Shown: piece after piece, positions 35,155-45,364 of the stretch
How positions within the stretch are numbered: the first letter of the stretch is position 1
Layout: every line of letters starts with the position of its first letter
NCBI RefSeq assembly: GCF_035046485.1
Contig: NC_085138.1
Span: forward strand, 330,814,421 to 330,878,420
From: Aedes albopictus
Taxonomy: Eukaryota > Arthropoda > Insecta > Diptera > Culicidae
Reading direction: 5' to 3'
Length of the DNA: 64,000 bases
Notes under the pieces: model-generated
What the model was told of the DNA's origin: nothing
The model's database searches: none
What the model saw: the letters and a program-made list of their open reading frames with translations, nothing else
Translations under genes and position numbers: made by a program

Positions 35155-35698
35155 ATTATAAAAAATTGAATGTACATCGGGTTTCTTTCCACCAAACATC
35201 AGTATTCAAGCTATATTTTCATTTGCAGAAGGTTTTAAAATACCGTCAAGGCGCCATTCACCGTGGGGGCTCCATTCACCGTGTACCTTCGAATATTTTT
35301 TCATTATTTCCATATTATGATTGAATGATATGACAATTTCCCTTCAATTTCACCAATACAACATTGTATTGATGTAATTGAAGGGAAATTGTCATATCAT
35401 TCAATCATAATATGGAAATAATGAAAAAATATTCGAAGGCACACGGTGAATGAAGCCCCCACGGTGAATGGCGCCTTGACGGTATTTCATCGGGGAAATT
35501 TTGATTTTTTCATCTTTTTAGCTGTTTTTCATACAAATTTACATGAAATTCTCATTTTCGGCCAATTTCTGCCCCATACAAAATGTGTGGAAAAATTTTC
35601 ACCGATAGAATATTTTAAAACCTTCTGCAAATGAAAATATAGCTTGAATGTTGATGTTTGGTGGAAAGAAACTCGATGTACATTCAATTTTTATAATT
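35155..35698. mobile_element. foldback element inserted in the 152-bp array
   Basis: The left arm 35155 to about 35242 (ATTATAAAAAATTGAATGTA...GAAGGTTTTAAAAT) is mirrored by about 35611-35698. The array sequence resumes on the right with GTTCAGACATAGCG, so the element split a monomer. Inside sits a second, tighter palindrome (35241-35484). Confidence 0.82.
35241..35484. mobile_element. 244-bp near-perfect palindrome nested in the foldback
   Basis: The arms of about 120 bp differ at only about four positions, and the centre (CAATACAACATTGTATTG) is itself palindromic, so there is essentially no loop. The termini are TACCGTCAAGGCGCCATTCA. The repeated word CCATTCACCGTG occurs twice per arm. Transcription would give a long duplex hairpin RNA. 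Confidence 0.85.
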
Positions 35699-37014
35699 TG
35701 CAGGTTCAGACATAGCGTGTACCGGTAGTCTTAAAGTGGCCTGAGACTTTTCTCGCTGACCGTTCTGCGCGTCATCGAAAAAGCCGATATTTAATGTGCG
35801 GTGTGCATGCGTTTGGTTCCGTTCTACATTTTACCACTTCCGGCGGAGCACCTGGAACCGGTTTCGGCACAGTATTGGTTTTCCAAAGTGTGGTCGTTGA
35901 TTGTTTCTCTTGTTAACCGTTCATCAGGTTACCAAAACAGCTATTTATGGAGTTGGTTCTCCTTTACATTTGATCACTTCCGATGGAGCACCCTTAATCG
36001 GTGAGGAATACTACCGGTTGTTCCAAATATGGCCGAAAACTTTTTTTTTTGTCAATCAAGATACCTAAAAATCCGCGATTTGATTTGTCGCATGGGTTTG
36101 GTTCACTTTTTTGTTTGGCCATTTCCGGCGGGACTCCCGGAACCGGTTCCGGATCACTACCGGTTCAGATACATATGGTCTGAGAATATTTTCCTGCTGA
36201 CTATTCATCAGGATATCAAAAAAGCCACTATTTGATATGTCGCATGTATGGGTTTGGTTAACTTTTAAGCTTGGCCACCTCTGGCGGGACATGTGGAACC
36301 AGCTCCGGAACACTACTGGTTTCGATATGTTCTGAGAATGCTGTCCTGCATACTGTTCATCAGGTTATCGAAAAAGCCGCGGTTTGATATGTCGCATGCA
36401 TGGTTTTAGTTCAATTTCATATTTGGCCACTTCCGGCGGGACACCCGGAACCGGTTCCGGAACACAACTGGTTCAAATATGGTCTGAGAATATTTTCCTG
36501 CTTACCTTTCATCAGGATGTCAAAAAAGCCACTATTTGATATGTCGCATGCATGGGTTTAGTTAACTTGTATACTTGGCCACCTCCAGCGGGACATCTGG
36601 AACCGGTTCCGGAATACTACCGGTTCCAATATGGTCTGAGAATGTATTCCTTCTTACTGTTCATCAGGGTATCGAAAAAGCTGCGGTTTAATATGCCGCA
36701 TGCATGGGTTTGGTGCACTTTTATGTTTGTCCACTTCCGGTGGGATACCCGGAACCGGTTCCGGGACACTACCGGTTCAGATATGGTCTGAGACCATTTT
36801 TCTGCTTACTATTCATCAAGTTATGGAAAATACCGTAGTTTGATGTGTCGCATGGATGGGTTTGTAGCGACATCCCCTCAATTCGTCGAGCTGAGTTAAT
36901 TGGTATATGTGACTCTACCCTCCGGGCCTTCTATCGAAAAGTCATTTTGGAGTGAACATATAGCCTTTCCAGTACACTTAGTGTACGAGAAAGGCAAAAA
37001 GATAATAATCAAGG

Positions 37015-37150
37015 TACAGTTTATATCCTTTCAGGACGCGCGCCTTTCGGATTCTGAAACTGCACCGCGCTCTCTCTGCATACGACGAGCGAGGTTTTTT
37101 GGGGGTGTTGTACTTTTTACAACGGCGCGCGTCCTGAAGGGATATAGTTA
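37015..37150. repeat. inverted repeat, 23-bp GC-rich arms
   Basis: TATATCCTTTCAGGACGCGC (37022-37044) is mirrored at 37124-37146 with one or two mismatches. It is probably a small MITE directly beside the end of the left 152-bp array. Confidence 0.7.
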
Positions 37151-37489
37151 CAGACATAAATGCCTCATGATTACGTTGATTACGTCTCTTCCTCACCTGC
37201 CACGTCAGATTGATGGTCAAACGGGAACGGAAGTGATAAACACATTCTACCGTGACGTTACAATGTTTTGACGCCTTTTTGGTCAGATTTTTCACTATAA
37301 TTTACGAGTTATAAATTCGACCGTAAACCCTTAAATATTTTTGCAAATTTGGATTCCTGGTAAAATTTCCAATAGGTTTATTCTTTTAAACAGTTAGTTT
37401 TAATTGGAAATGCATTATGAAATTCAAATAACTCAACGTACATATGTACAGATGGGTAAATTATTGGTTAAATTGGTAAAAAAATCCAC

Positions 37490-37560
37490 AGCTCAGGTGA
37501 GATTTGAACTCACGACCCTTATTCGCTAGACAAGTGTTTTACCAACTAAGCTACCGAGCC
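37490..37560 (-). tRNA. tRNA-like sequence in left inner arm (probably not a functional tRNA)
   Basis: This is the mirror copy of 37748-37818. A box TAGCTTAGTTGG and the B-box arm are kept. The D stem is weaker because GTAAAGC has become GTAAAAC. It lies within a foldback arm, so it is more likely a transposon-borne Pol III promoter than a working gene. Confidence 0.5.
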
Positions 37561-37747
37561 AATTAATGACCCGGTAACTTAGTTGTCATAAGGTTCAATT
37601 CTAATCTCATCGATCTATATCATCTTCCCCTAAACCGCAAATATAACCATCTCTGTTGTACATATGTACGAAGAGCGAAAGCGATTTGTTTATTGTTTGA
37701 AACTGTTTGCCTATCGTACAGGCAACTAAGTTGCCGGGTCATTAATT

Positions 37748-37818
37748 GGCTCGGTAGCTTAGTTGGTAAAGCACTTGTCTAGCGAATAAGGGTCGTGAGT
37801 TCAAATCTCACCTGAGCT
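37748..37818 (+). tRNA. tRNA-like sequence in right inner arm (cloverleaf intact)
   Basis: The 71 bases fold as a cloverleaf: acceptor GGCTCGG with CTGAGCT (G-U pairs allowed), D arm GCTTAGTTGGTAAAGC, anticodon arm CTTGT-CTAGCGA-ATAAG with apparent anticodon AGC, and a perfect 5-bp T stem GTGAG/CTCAC. The Pol III A and B boxes are recognisable. Repetition in inverted arms and the relative at 18930-19010 argue for a SINE-like or transposon-carried sequence. A tRNA covariance search would decide. Confidence 0.5.
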
Positions 37819-38439
37819 GTGGATTTTTTCCCAATTTAACCAATAATTTACCCATCTGTACATATGTACGTTGAGTTATTTGAATTTCATAATTTGACCA
37901 CACGGATTGGTATTACCGAAAATTTGCACTTCAAGTGAGTCGTGGAAATGCATGTTTAAAATGGGAATTAGTAGCGTGAGTTAACAACGTTGTAATGTGA
38001 CGCTACTCATTTCCATTTTTAGGATACTTTTCCAATGAAATCTAACTGTTCAACAGATCATAATTATTGGAAATTTGCAATAATATTTGAGGGTATATGG
38101 TCGAATTTACAAGCTATAGTAGAAAATCTGACCAAAAAATCGACACGTTCTAACGTCACGGTAGAACTGTCGTGTGCAGCATAGTTGTCCCATGTTACTT
38201 TTTGACGAATTTGACTTTTTATCATCAAAAGGTCTATTTTTGCGTATACTTCCAGAATCTACTCTCGGTTAGTATACTTTGTTCAGAAACTCCATGAAAA
38301 CAACATCAAGTCAGATTGTCCCACGTTCAGTTTTGTCATCATAAGTTGTCCTATGTTCCATTTTGCAGCATAAGCTGTCCCATGTCCATTTATTTTTTTC
38401 TCAAAAGCTATCCCATGTTCATTCTTATGGGGAATCCAT

Positions 38440-39000
38440 TAGTAATGCTTTTGGATTTTGTTTCAGCAATCGCTTCGGAAATTCCTTAGAAATTTTCATT
38501 GCAATCAATTCAGATTTTGTCTGAAATTTCTCGTTTATTTCAATGAAAATTCCAATGGCAATTCCTTTAGCAATCCTCCGCCAATTTCATTGGAAAGTCC
38601 CTCAACAATGCATCTCTGCAATTTCTATGAATATTCTTAAGACATTCCTAATTCCTTCGTGATTTTTTCAGCACTAGTTTCAGAAGTTCCTTTAAAATTT
38701 CCTTCAAATTTCTTTGGAACTCTTATTAAAAATTTCATTGACAATAGCCTTTTTCTCAAATACTCTAAACATATTAGGCATTTTTTTATTCCTTCCGCAG
38801 TTTCTTTTGGTATGACTTCGGCAAATCCTTGTCAGCTGCTTGAGAAATTACGTTTGCAATTTCTTTGGTAATTTATCTGGGAATTGATTCGGTAATAGCA
38901 TTACAAATTTCATATGAATTTTCTTTCAAAACTTCACATGCAAATATTTACGAAGCTTCTTTGATGATAACTCTGTAAATTTTTTCGGTTATTGCTCTCA
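38440..39000. repeat. degenerate AATTTCTTCGG-like repeat tract
   Basis: Loose units such as CAATTTCTTTGG and GAAATTCCTT recur. This tract was the target of the retroposon at 39024-39714 and resumes after it at 39741-40200. Confidence 0.6.
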
Positions 39001-39023
39001 AATTTCTTCAGCAGTTTCTTTGA

Positions 39024-39714
39024 GACGGGCTTGGTGGTCTAGTGGCTACCGCTTCTGATTCTTATGCAGAAGGTCATGGGTTCAATCCCTGGCCCGTCCT
39101 TTTCATCCTACTTTGTATCTTTCTATCCACTTTCTCTTGCTCTCTCTTCTCTACATATAGGTACAGCTCATGTATATTCATATGTTCATAGCCATCGCTA
39201 GAACCAGAAACGAATTGAAAAAAAAGTCGTTTCCCTCCCTTCCAACTTCCACTCACAGCACAGCGTATATATAACGCCTATAAGTTATGCAACCAAAGCG
39301 TGCTGTGCCGCTTGACCTTATTCACGTAATTCACCAAACAATCTATCACGAACACTATAAATAACCCTATCCATAGATCGCATCACCGACCCAACGGAGA
39401 CTCCCAGATCTCCCATCCTTTCCGTCTAACAAATACCCCAATCCGTGCGGGTTGTGGGGACGCAGAGTGCTCTCGGTCTCTAGTAGCAACAACCAGTACA
39501 CTCTAACATTCCTTTCCCTTCCTAGCTGACTATAAGGACTTGGCCGGCGCCGTTATTGATCAAATATGCATGAGCTGCTAAAATTGCACTTTGAGAATAA
39601 GTGGAATGTCCCAGCCCCTTATTCAGTTGGATCTCAGTGCAACTGGTACCAGTTCAGATCAATCACGGAGGAGCAACCATTGACATGTATAGTCAGAATT
39701 GATCGTGATCGTGA
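39024..39714 (+). mobile_element. 691-bp tRNA-headed retroposon with 26-bp target duplication
   Basis: The element begins with a tRNA-like head (39024-39098): acceptor GACGGGC pairs fully with GCCCGTC, the D-arm is GGTGGTCTAGTGGCTACC, and a Lys-CTT-like anticodon arm and GGGTTCAATCCC T arm follow. About 600 bp of unrelated body comes next, ending in a GATCGT-type repeated tail. A 26-bp perfect direct repeat flanks it (38998-39023 and 39715-39740; it includes TTCTTCAGCAGTTTCTTTGA). The length exceeds a usual SINE. I do not recognise the body and see no long frame in it. A composite SINE is my preferred reading. Confidence 0.82.
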
Positions 39715-39740
39715 TCAAATTTCTTCAGCAGTTTCTTTGA

Positions 39741-40200
39741 AAGAAATTGAAAAATCCAAAGAATTGTGCTTTTTTCGAGAATTTCTTTGAAAAAACCCTT
39801 TCGGCAATTACTTTTACTGGTTGGCAATTTCTTTAAAAAATTCTCAAGTAATTGTTTTGAGAATTCCTTTCGCTATTCTCTCGGTATCTTGCTCGGTATA
39901 TTCTTTGAGCATCCATCGGAACCCTTGTGAAAATCCTGCGTCATCTTAACTGAGATATTTTTAAAGAAATGTCCACGCAAATTTGTTAGTTTTAGTCGAA
40001 ATTTCTTGATAATGAAAAGATCCCCAAAAACGATTGCCGAAGCAGTTTTCAAAGATAGTTTACATTTAAATATAAAAAAGAGATGGAACTTCAACACAAC
40101 TGCCGAAGAAATTCCCAAAGGCATTACAAATAAATTACCGAAGGAATAACCGAAGAAATTTCCAATGGATTTGTTGAACAAGTTTCAATGCTACTAATGT
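39741..40200. repeat. degenerate AATTTCTTCGG-like repeat, continued
   Basis: This is the same tract as 38440-39000. Orientation changes near 40080, from the TTTCTTTG to the CCGAAGAAATT form. Confidence 0.55.
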
Positions 40201-40379
40201 GATATAGAGTAAAATTTATCACGCTTTAAACTTAGATCAATATGTAGAAATTACCATAATTTGACATCATAGATATATTAAATGAAAAGATAACTGGTTT
40301 CAAAGCCATTTCATAAATCTAGTGCTTTATTTATTTAAAAGATAATTACCTAAAGAAACTTTTAACATGATTTATGTAG

Positions 40380-40670
40380 AACTTTTTCAAAAACATTTGC
40401 ATGTAAACTTAACCTCAAATTGACCCCAACTTTTGGTGAATTTATCCGATTTTTACTGACACTCACAGTCTACGGCATCAAAACGGATAGGTCAGAACAA
40501 AACCGTCCGTTTTGATTATTTGATCCCTCAGACTACTATCACCAGTAAAAAAAATCCGGACGAATCTTTACGTTAGTAAATTACAAATTGCTTGTTAAGG
40601 GTTTAAGTTTACATACAAATTTAGGTTAAGTTTACACGCAAATATTTTAGAAAAAAATTTCACCTAAATC
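40380..40670. repeat. imperfect foldback, about 290 bp
   Basis: Left TTGCATGTAAACTTAACCT and TCCGATTTTTACTG...ATCAAAACGG are loosely mirrored by CCGTTTTGATTATTTGATC...AAAAAAATCCGGA and GGTTAAGTTTACACGCAAA on the right. The arms are diverged. Confidence 0.5.
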
Positions 40671-40794
40671 ATGTTCAAAGTTTATCTGACTTATGACCTT
40701 TTGAATTAAACCATGATTCTTGAAATCGGATGTTAATTGGCGCAGATATGAGCCTAAAAAATGACATGTTTTCGAGGGGGCGACTAAAAACTTT

Positions 40795-41330
40795 TGATTA
40801 GGATTGTATGCTATTTCAGGAGTATTGCAGGAAATTTTAGGAGATTGGCGTTTCAGGGGTTTTCCAGTGGACCTCAAGGGGTTTTAAATGCGTTTAATGG
40901 GGCTTCAGGTGGTTTCAGGGGCGTTTCAGGGGGTCTCAGAGGGCTCCAGGGCCCAGAGGTGTTACAGGTGGTTTCAGGTAGTTTCAGAAGGATTCCAGTA
41001 TTTTAATGGGTTTTATCCGCGTTTCAATGTGTTTGAGGGGCGATAGAATTGCATGAGAAAATTTGGAGGTTTCTAGGTGGTTTTAGAAGTTTCATGGACA
41101 CTCCTGGATTTTCAGGGGTCTTAGGATGACGCAAGGGTGTTAAAGGGAGTTTCAAAGAGATTCAAGGGAGTTCCGTAGGGGTTTCAGTGACATTCATGAG
41201 TGGTTTCAGGAACGTTCTCGCGGGTTTTACGGGTGTTGCCTTGAGTTTCGTGGGATCTCGCGAGCGTTTCAAGGAATACACCCCTGATAACATCTGAGAT
41301 CCTGAAAAGCCTTGAAACACCTTGAAATCC
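40795..41330. repeat. degenerate GGTTTCAGGGG-like repeat
   Basis: G-rich loose units (GTTTCAGGTGG, GGGGTTTTA, GGTTTCAGGGG) recur at irregular spacing of about 10-25 bp. This is a relative of the other degenerate tracts with a different core. The complement orientation appears at about 41635-41815. Confidence 0.6.
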
Positions 41331-41949
41331 TTCAGGAATTTGGATTCTTTAACGGTGTTGAGATAATTTCATAGTCTGAATCTGCACGCCAAACAGAGCG
41401 TTTACATGGGGTTGATTTGTTGAATCACCTTTCGTTTGTACTGGGAGGAGTTACCCTACTGTCAAAAGGTGATTAAAAAAAAAACTCTTTGAAATTTATT
41501 TTAAGCTTTAAAATGAAGTTCTAAAAATCTGGAAAAAATGACAGTGACTCAGAAAACAGATGCTTTTTCGTGTTAAATAGATAAACTTTTCAAAATTAAT
41601 AACCCAGTAAACTGTATATTTTTTTAAACCACCCGTATTCCCCGCAAGCTTTTGCGGTACCCTCCTGAAAGCCTCTGAAAATCCTTGATACGACTAGAAA
41701 AAACTCTGGAACATCGCTGAAAATCCCTTGGATGCCCCAATAGGTTTCCCTCGCCGGGAGATTTCTCAGAAACGTCTCTGGAACTCCTATCCTCTTCTGA
41801 AAATTTAAAAAAGGTCATATTTGTGAAACACTTAATTTGAAATTATGACTACCGGAGTGACCTGCTTCAGCATTAGCGAGAATTGATCAATTTTAAGATA
41901 AGCTAGCATAAGTTGACACTTGATGCATTTGTTCTAATTTTGTTTATTT

Positions 41950-43650
41950 TTGCCTTTCTCGTACACTAAGTGTACTGGAAAGGCTATATGTTCACTCCAA
42001 AAATGACTTTTTGATAGAAGGCCCGGAGGGTCAAATCGCATATACCAATCGACTCAGCTCGACGAATTGAGGTGATGTCTGTGTGTGTGTATGTGTGTGT
42101 GTATGTGTGTGTACAAAAAAACTCACATCACTTATTGGCAGTAAACCTCATCCGATTTCAATGACCGATGGTTCATTCGACGCGGAATCTGGTCCCATTG
42201 TTTCCTATTGAAAATGGTTCGGATCGGTTCAGCCGTTCCGGAGATATGGCCATTTAGGTGTTCCGGAACGGTACCCCAGGAAGGGACCAGATATGAAAAT
42301 GCATCAAACCCATGCATGCGACACATCAAACCACGGCATTTTCGATAACCTGATGAGCGGTAAGCAGGAAAATAGTCTCAAACCATATCTGAACCGGTAG
42401 TGTTCCCGAACCGGTTCTGGGCGTCCCGCCGGAAGTGGCCAAATATACAATTGTACCAAACCCATGCATGCGACACATCAAACCACGTCATTTTAGATGA
42501 CCTGATGGACAATGAGCAGGAAAATCATCTCAGACCATATTTGAACCGGTAGTGTTCCGGAACCGGTTCTAGGCGTTCCACTGGAAGTGATCAAAAATAC
42601 AATTAAACCAAACCCATGCATGCGACACATCAAACCACGGCATTTTCGATGACCTGCTGAACAATGAGTAGGAAAACCATCTCAGACCATATCTGAACCG
42701 GTAGTGTTCCGGAACCGGTTCTAGTCGTCCCGCTGGAAGTGGCCAAATATACAATTGAACCAAACCCATGCATGCGGCACATCAAACCACGGCATTTTCG
42801 ATGACCTGATGGATAATGAGCAGGAAAATCATCTCAGACCATATCTGAACCGGTTGTGTTCCGGAACCGGTTCTAGGCGTCCCGCTGGAAGTGGCCAAAT
42901 ATACAATTGAATCAAACCCATGCATGCGGCACATCAAACCACGGCATTTTCGATGACCTGATGGACAATGAGCAGGAAAATAGTCTCAGACCATATCTGA
43001 ACCGGTAGTGTTCCGGAACCGGTTCTAGTCGTCCCGCTGGAAGTGGCCAAATATACAAGTGAACCAAACCCATGCATGCGACACATCAAACCCCGGCATT
43101 TTCGATAACCTGATGAGCGGTAAGCAGGAAAATAGTCTCAGATCATATCTGAACCAGTAGTGTTCCGGAACCCGTTCCGGGGTTCCCGCCGAAGTGGTTA
43201 AATCTGAAAGAGAAACAAACCCGTACATGCGTCACATCAAATAGCGGCTTTTTAGATAATCTAATAAACGGCCAGCAAGTGTTTCGGAATCGGTTTTGAG
43301 TGGCCGGAAGAGGCCAAATGTAAAAGTAAACCAAATTCAGGCATGTGACACATCAAATCGTGGCTTTTGCGATAACCTGATGAACAGTTAGCTAGAAAAT
43401 AGCCTTACGTCACACTAAAGACAACTGGTAGTGTTCCGGAATCGGTTCCGAGAGTCCCGTCGAAATTGTCAAACCCTGCATGTGACACCTTCAATTTGCA
43501 GCGTTTTTGGTTAACCGATGAGCAGTTAACAAAACAATAATGTTAGACCATATTTGGTTCAGCCGGTAGTTACCCGGAATCAGATCCGGGTAGTAAAATG
43601 TAAAATTTAACCAAACCCATGGATGCGGTACATCAAATCACGCCCAGTCT
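41950..43650 (-). repeat. 152-bp monomer array, right (minus orientation), with flank
   Basis: The flank 41952-42080 is the inverted complement of 36865-36996 (TGCCTTTCTCGTACACTAAG...CTCGACGAATTGAGG), followed by a GT-rich run and about 200 bp of unique sequence that the left copy lacks. The array then runs from about 42290. AAACCCATGCATG landmarks at 42306, 42458, 42610, 42762, 42914, 43066 and 43217 are 151-152 bp apart. Units beyond 43217 are shorter and diverged. Five monomers contain AACCGGTT. No coding content. Confidence 0.9.
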
Positions 43651-44000
43651 TGTAAACATTCGACACTTTTTACTACTTTCATTTCGTTGCCGCAGTCGGT
43701 TGTCAGTCGGCTTTGTTACATTCGTGCGTACACAACACGAGCAGTAGAACGAAGATCAATAAACATAAGAATCAATGTAATTTGACACGATGACATGTGT
43801 CTAATTCTAGCTATACGCATAGATTTTCAGCCTTAACGGTTGAGATTTCGGTAAAACATTGCCGATGTCGGTGATTTTTTCTAACTGTGCAGATGGGCAA
43901 CATAGCTCTTATTATGGAAGAAGACAGGAATAACAAAAGCCGAACCGTCTCCCGAAGCCGCTATCGTGGTGAAGTGCATTCGTTTGACATTTTTGGCTAA

Positions 44001-44873
44001 AATATAAACGACTCATAAAAAAGTGATCATTTTCCATAACAAAATCAGAAATTGCCAATAAAGAAGTAGGGGTGGGAGCAATAATAAACTATAAAATTTC
44101 CATAAACAAATCAAAAAGTGCATAAATAAATCAAAATTTCCCATAAATAATTGATTTTCGAGCAATAAAAAACGTTGGAATTTCCACGAATAATTCAATA
44201 ATTGCAATAAATAACTACATTTTTTCCACCAAAACAGTTAAAATTTTCCATAAATAAATCTGATTTTTCCATAAATAATTTCAAAATTCCCAATTGAAAA
44301 ACATCAAAAAAGCAATTGAAAATTTAGCAATAAATAGGATCTGATGAGCAAGGTAAAAGTACCGGCTGAGCCATGCGGCGGAGCCGCATAGAGGATTGAG
44401 GAACTGAGGCGGCAGAAGGCCGCCGATGTTTCCGAAATCCGATGCGCCGTAACTGCGTCGATTCGGTTCTAGGCAATCCACAGATCCAAGAATTTGCCCG
44501 GTATAATGCGAACAGAGATGTTATCCCTTTTTTAAGTCCGACGAGCGTTAGCGAGTTCGGACAGCAAGCGATTGTCTGTTAAATTGCACAATAGTTTCAG
44601 TCTTTCTATCATAGTTCTATAATGTAGTATGTTCGAAAATTTTTGTTGGAAAAAATATAGTTTTTTATTGCAATTGTTGATTTATTTGTGGAAATTCTTG
44701 CATTTTTTATTGCTAGAAAATCAATTATTTATGGGAAGTTTCGATTTATTTATGCGCTTTTTGAATTGTTTATGGAACTTTTCTAGTTTATTATTGCTTC
44801 CACCCCTAATTATTTATTGGTAATTTTCGAATTATTTATGGAAACTTTTTAATTTATTATGGGACGATTAATT
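44001..44873. mobile_element. foldback element with AT-rich arms and GC-rich hairpin centre
   Basis: The arms at about 44001-44243 and 44635-44873 are inverted complements of about 240 bp, made of repeated CATAAATAAATC-type words and TAGGGGTGG.AGCAATAATA. The 390-bp centre is GC-rich with three small hairpins (TGCGGCGGAGCCGCA near 44373; GGCGGCAGAAGGCCGCC near 44409; GTCCGACGAGCGTTAGCGAGTTCGGAC near 44536, shown as stem ends only: GTCCGA/TTCGGAC). No protein. Confidence 0.82.
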
Positions 44874-44899
44874 GGCTGCCGACATTTTTGTTTCGAACA

Positions 44900-45130
44900 G
44901 TACACGGAACTACAAATCAACCCAAATTTAAGTTCTTTTGACGCAATCCCGCACCTCCGTGGAATTACTCAAATTTGCGTCAAATAGCGATAGTGGTCAC
45001 TAGGTAAATCTCATTTGATCGCTGCAAAAATTTTCACCCAGTGGTAAGTAATTTTCACCCAGCGGAGGCCATATTTGACGCAAATTTGGGTTTAGTCAAG
45101 ATAACCCAAATTTGGCTTCTTCCACGGAGC
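44900..45130. repeat. possible small MITE
   Basis: AACCCAAATTT and CTCCGTGGAA words occur on both sides in opposite orientation (near 44925 and 45095-45125). The arms are short and the boundaries uncertain. Confidence 0.35.
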
Positions 45131-45207
45131 CGCACGGATATGTCGGTGCTTCTCTCTTCGTTTTTGACAACATTCGTGTGGGGTGAGGGAGAAAACAACC
45201 CAATGCT

Positions 45208-45311
45208 TGTAGTAATTGAACCTCGTCGGTTGGTGGTTGAATACAGAATGAATTTATTTCTCTGAATACTGTCAAATGTACACTATGATCAAAGACTACT
45301 TAGATGCTACA
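45208..45311 (-). repeat. candidate 3' LTR of the Gypsy remnant, 104 bp
   Basis: On the minus strand a purine tract (AAAGGGAGAGAA, about 45312-45325) precedes a segment beginning TGTAGCATC and ending ATTACTACA, so it has TGTAG/CTACA inverted ends and an internal AAATAAAT polyadenylation-like signal. The position, 54 bp after the integrase stop, fits a 3' LTR. It is unusually short and there is no 5' partner in the window to confirm it. Confidence 0.5.
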
Positions 45312-45364
45312 TTCTCTCCCTTTGTCAATTTTACAAATAATACAGGTTATGAATATTAATATAT

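Larger units (their letters stand above)
34182..36996 (+). repeat. 152-bp monomer array, left (plus orientation), with flank
   Basis: From about 34640 to 36870 the sequence is a head-to-tail array. CATGCATGGG-type landmarks fall at 36091, 36243, 36395, 36547, 36699 and 36851, exactly 152 bp apart, and become irregular toward the left. Each monomer contains CACTTCCGGCGGGACACCCGG, then a palindrome CCGGAACCGGTTCCGG, then ACTACCGGTTC and GGTCTGAGA. The right flank (36865-36996) ends in ACGAGAAAGGC and the left end near 34182 carries GCCTTTCTCGT, an inverted pair. The array is interrupted by the foldback at 35155-35698. The same monomer and flank occur inverted at 41950-43650. No coding content. 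Confidence 0.88.
37245..38166. mobile_element. nested foldback with a tRNA-like sequence in each inner arm
   Basis: The outer termini TTCTACCGTGACGTTA (37245) and TAACGTCACGGTAGAA (ending 38166) are inverted complements. The next outer segments (GGTCAGATTTT..ACTATA..., AAATTCGACC) are also mirrored. The inner arms 37414-37585 and 37723-37893 are about 172 bp, highly similar and inverted. Each includes the palindrome TACATATGTAC and a complete tRNA-like sequence. The whole is about 920 bp without coding capacity. Confidence 0.85.

Noticed and set aside
36900..37271. 123-codon plus-strand frame
   Set aside because: It runs across the array flank and an inverted repeat; no conserved motif.
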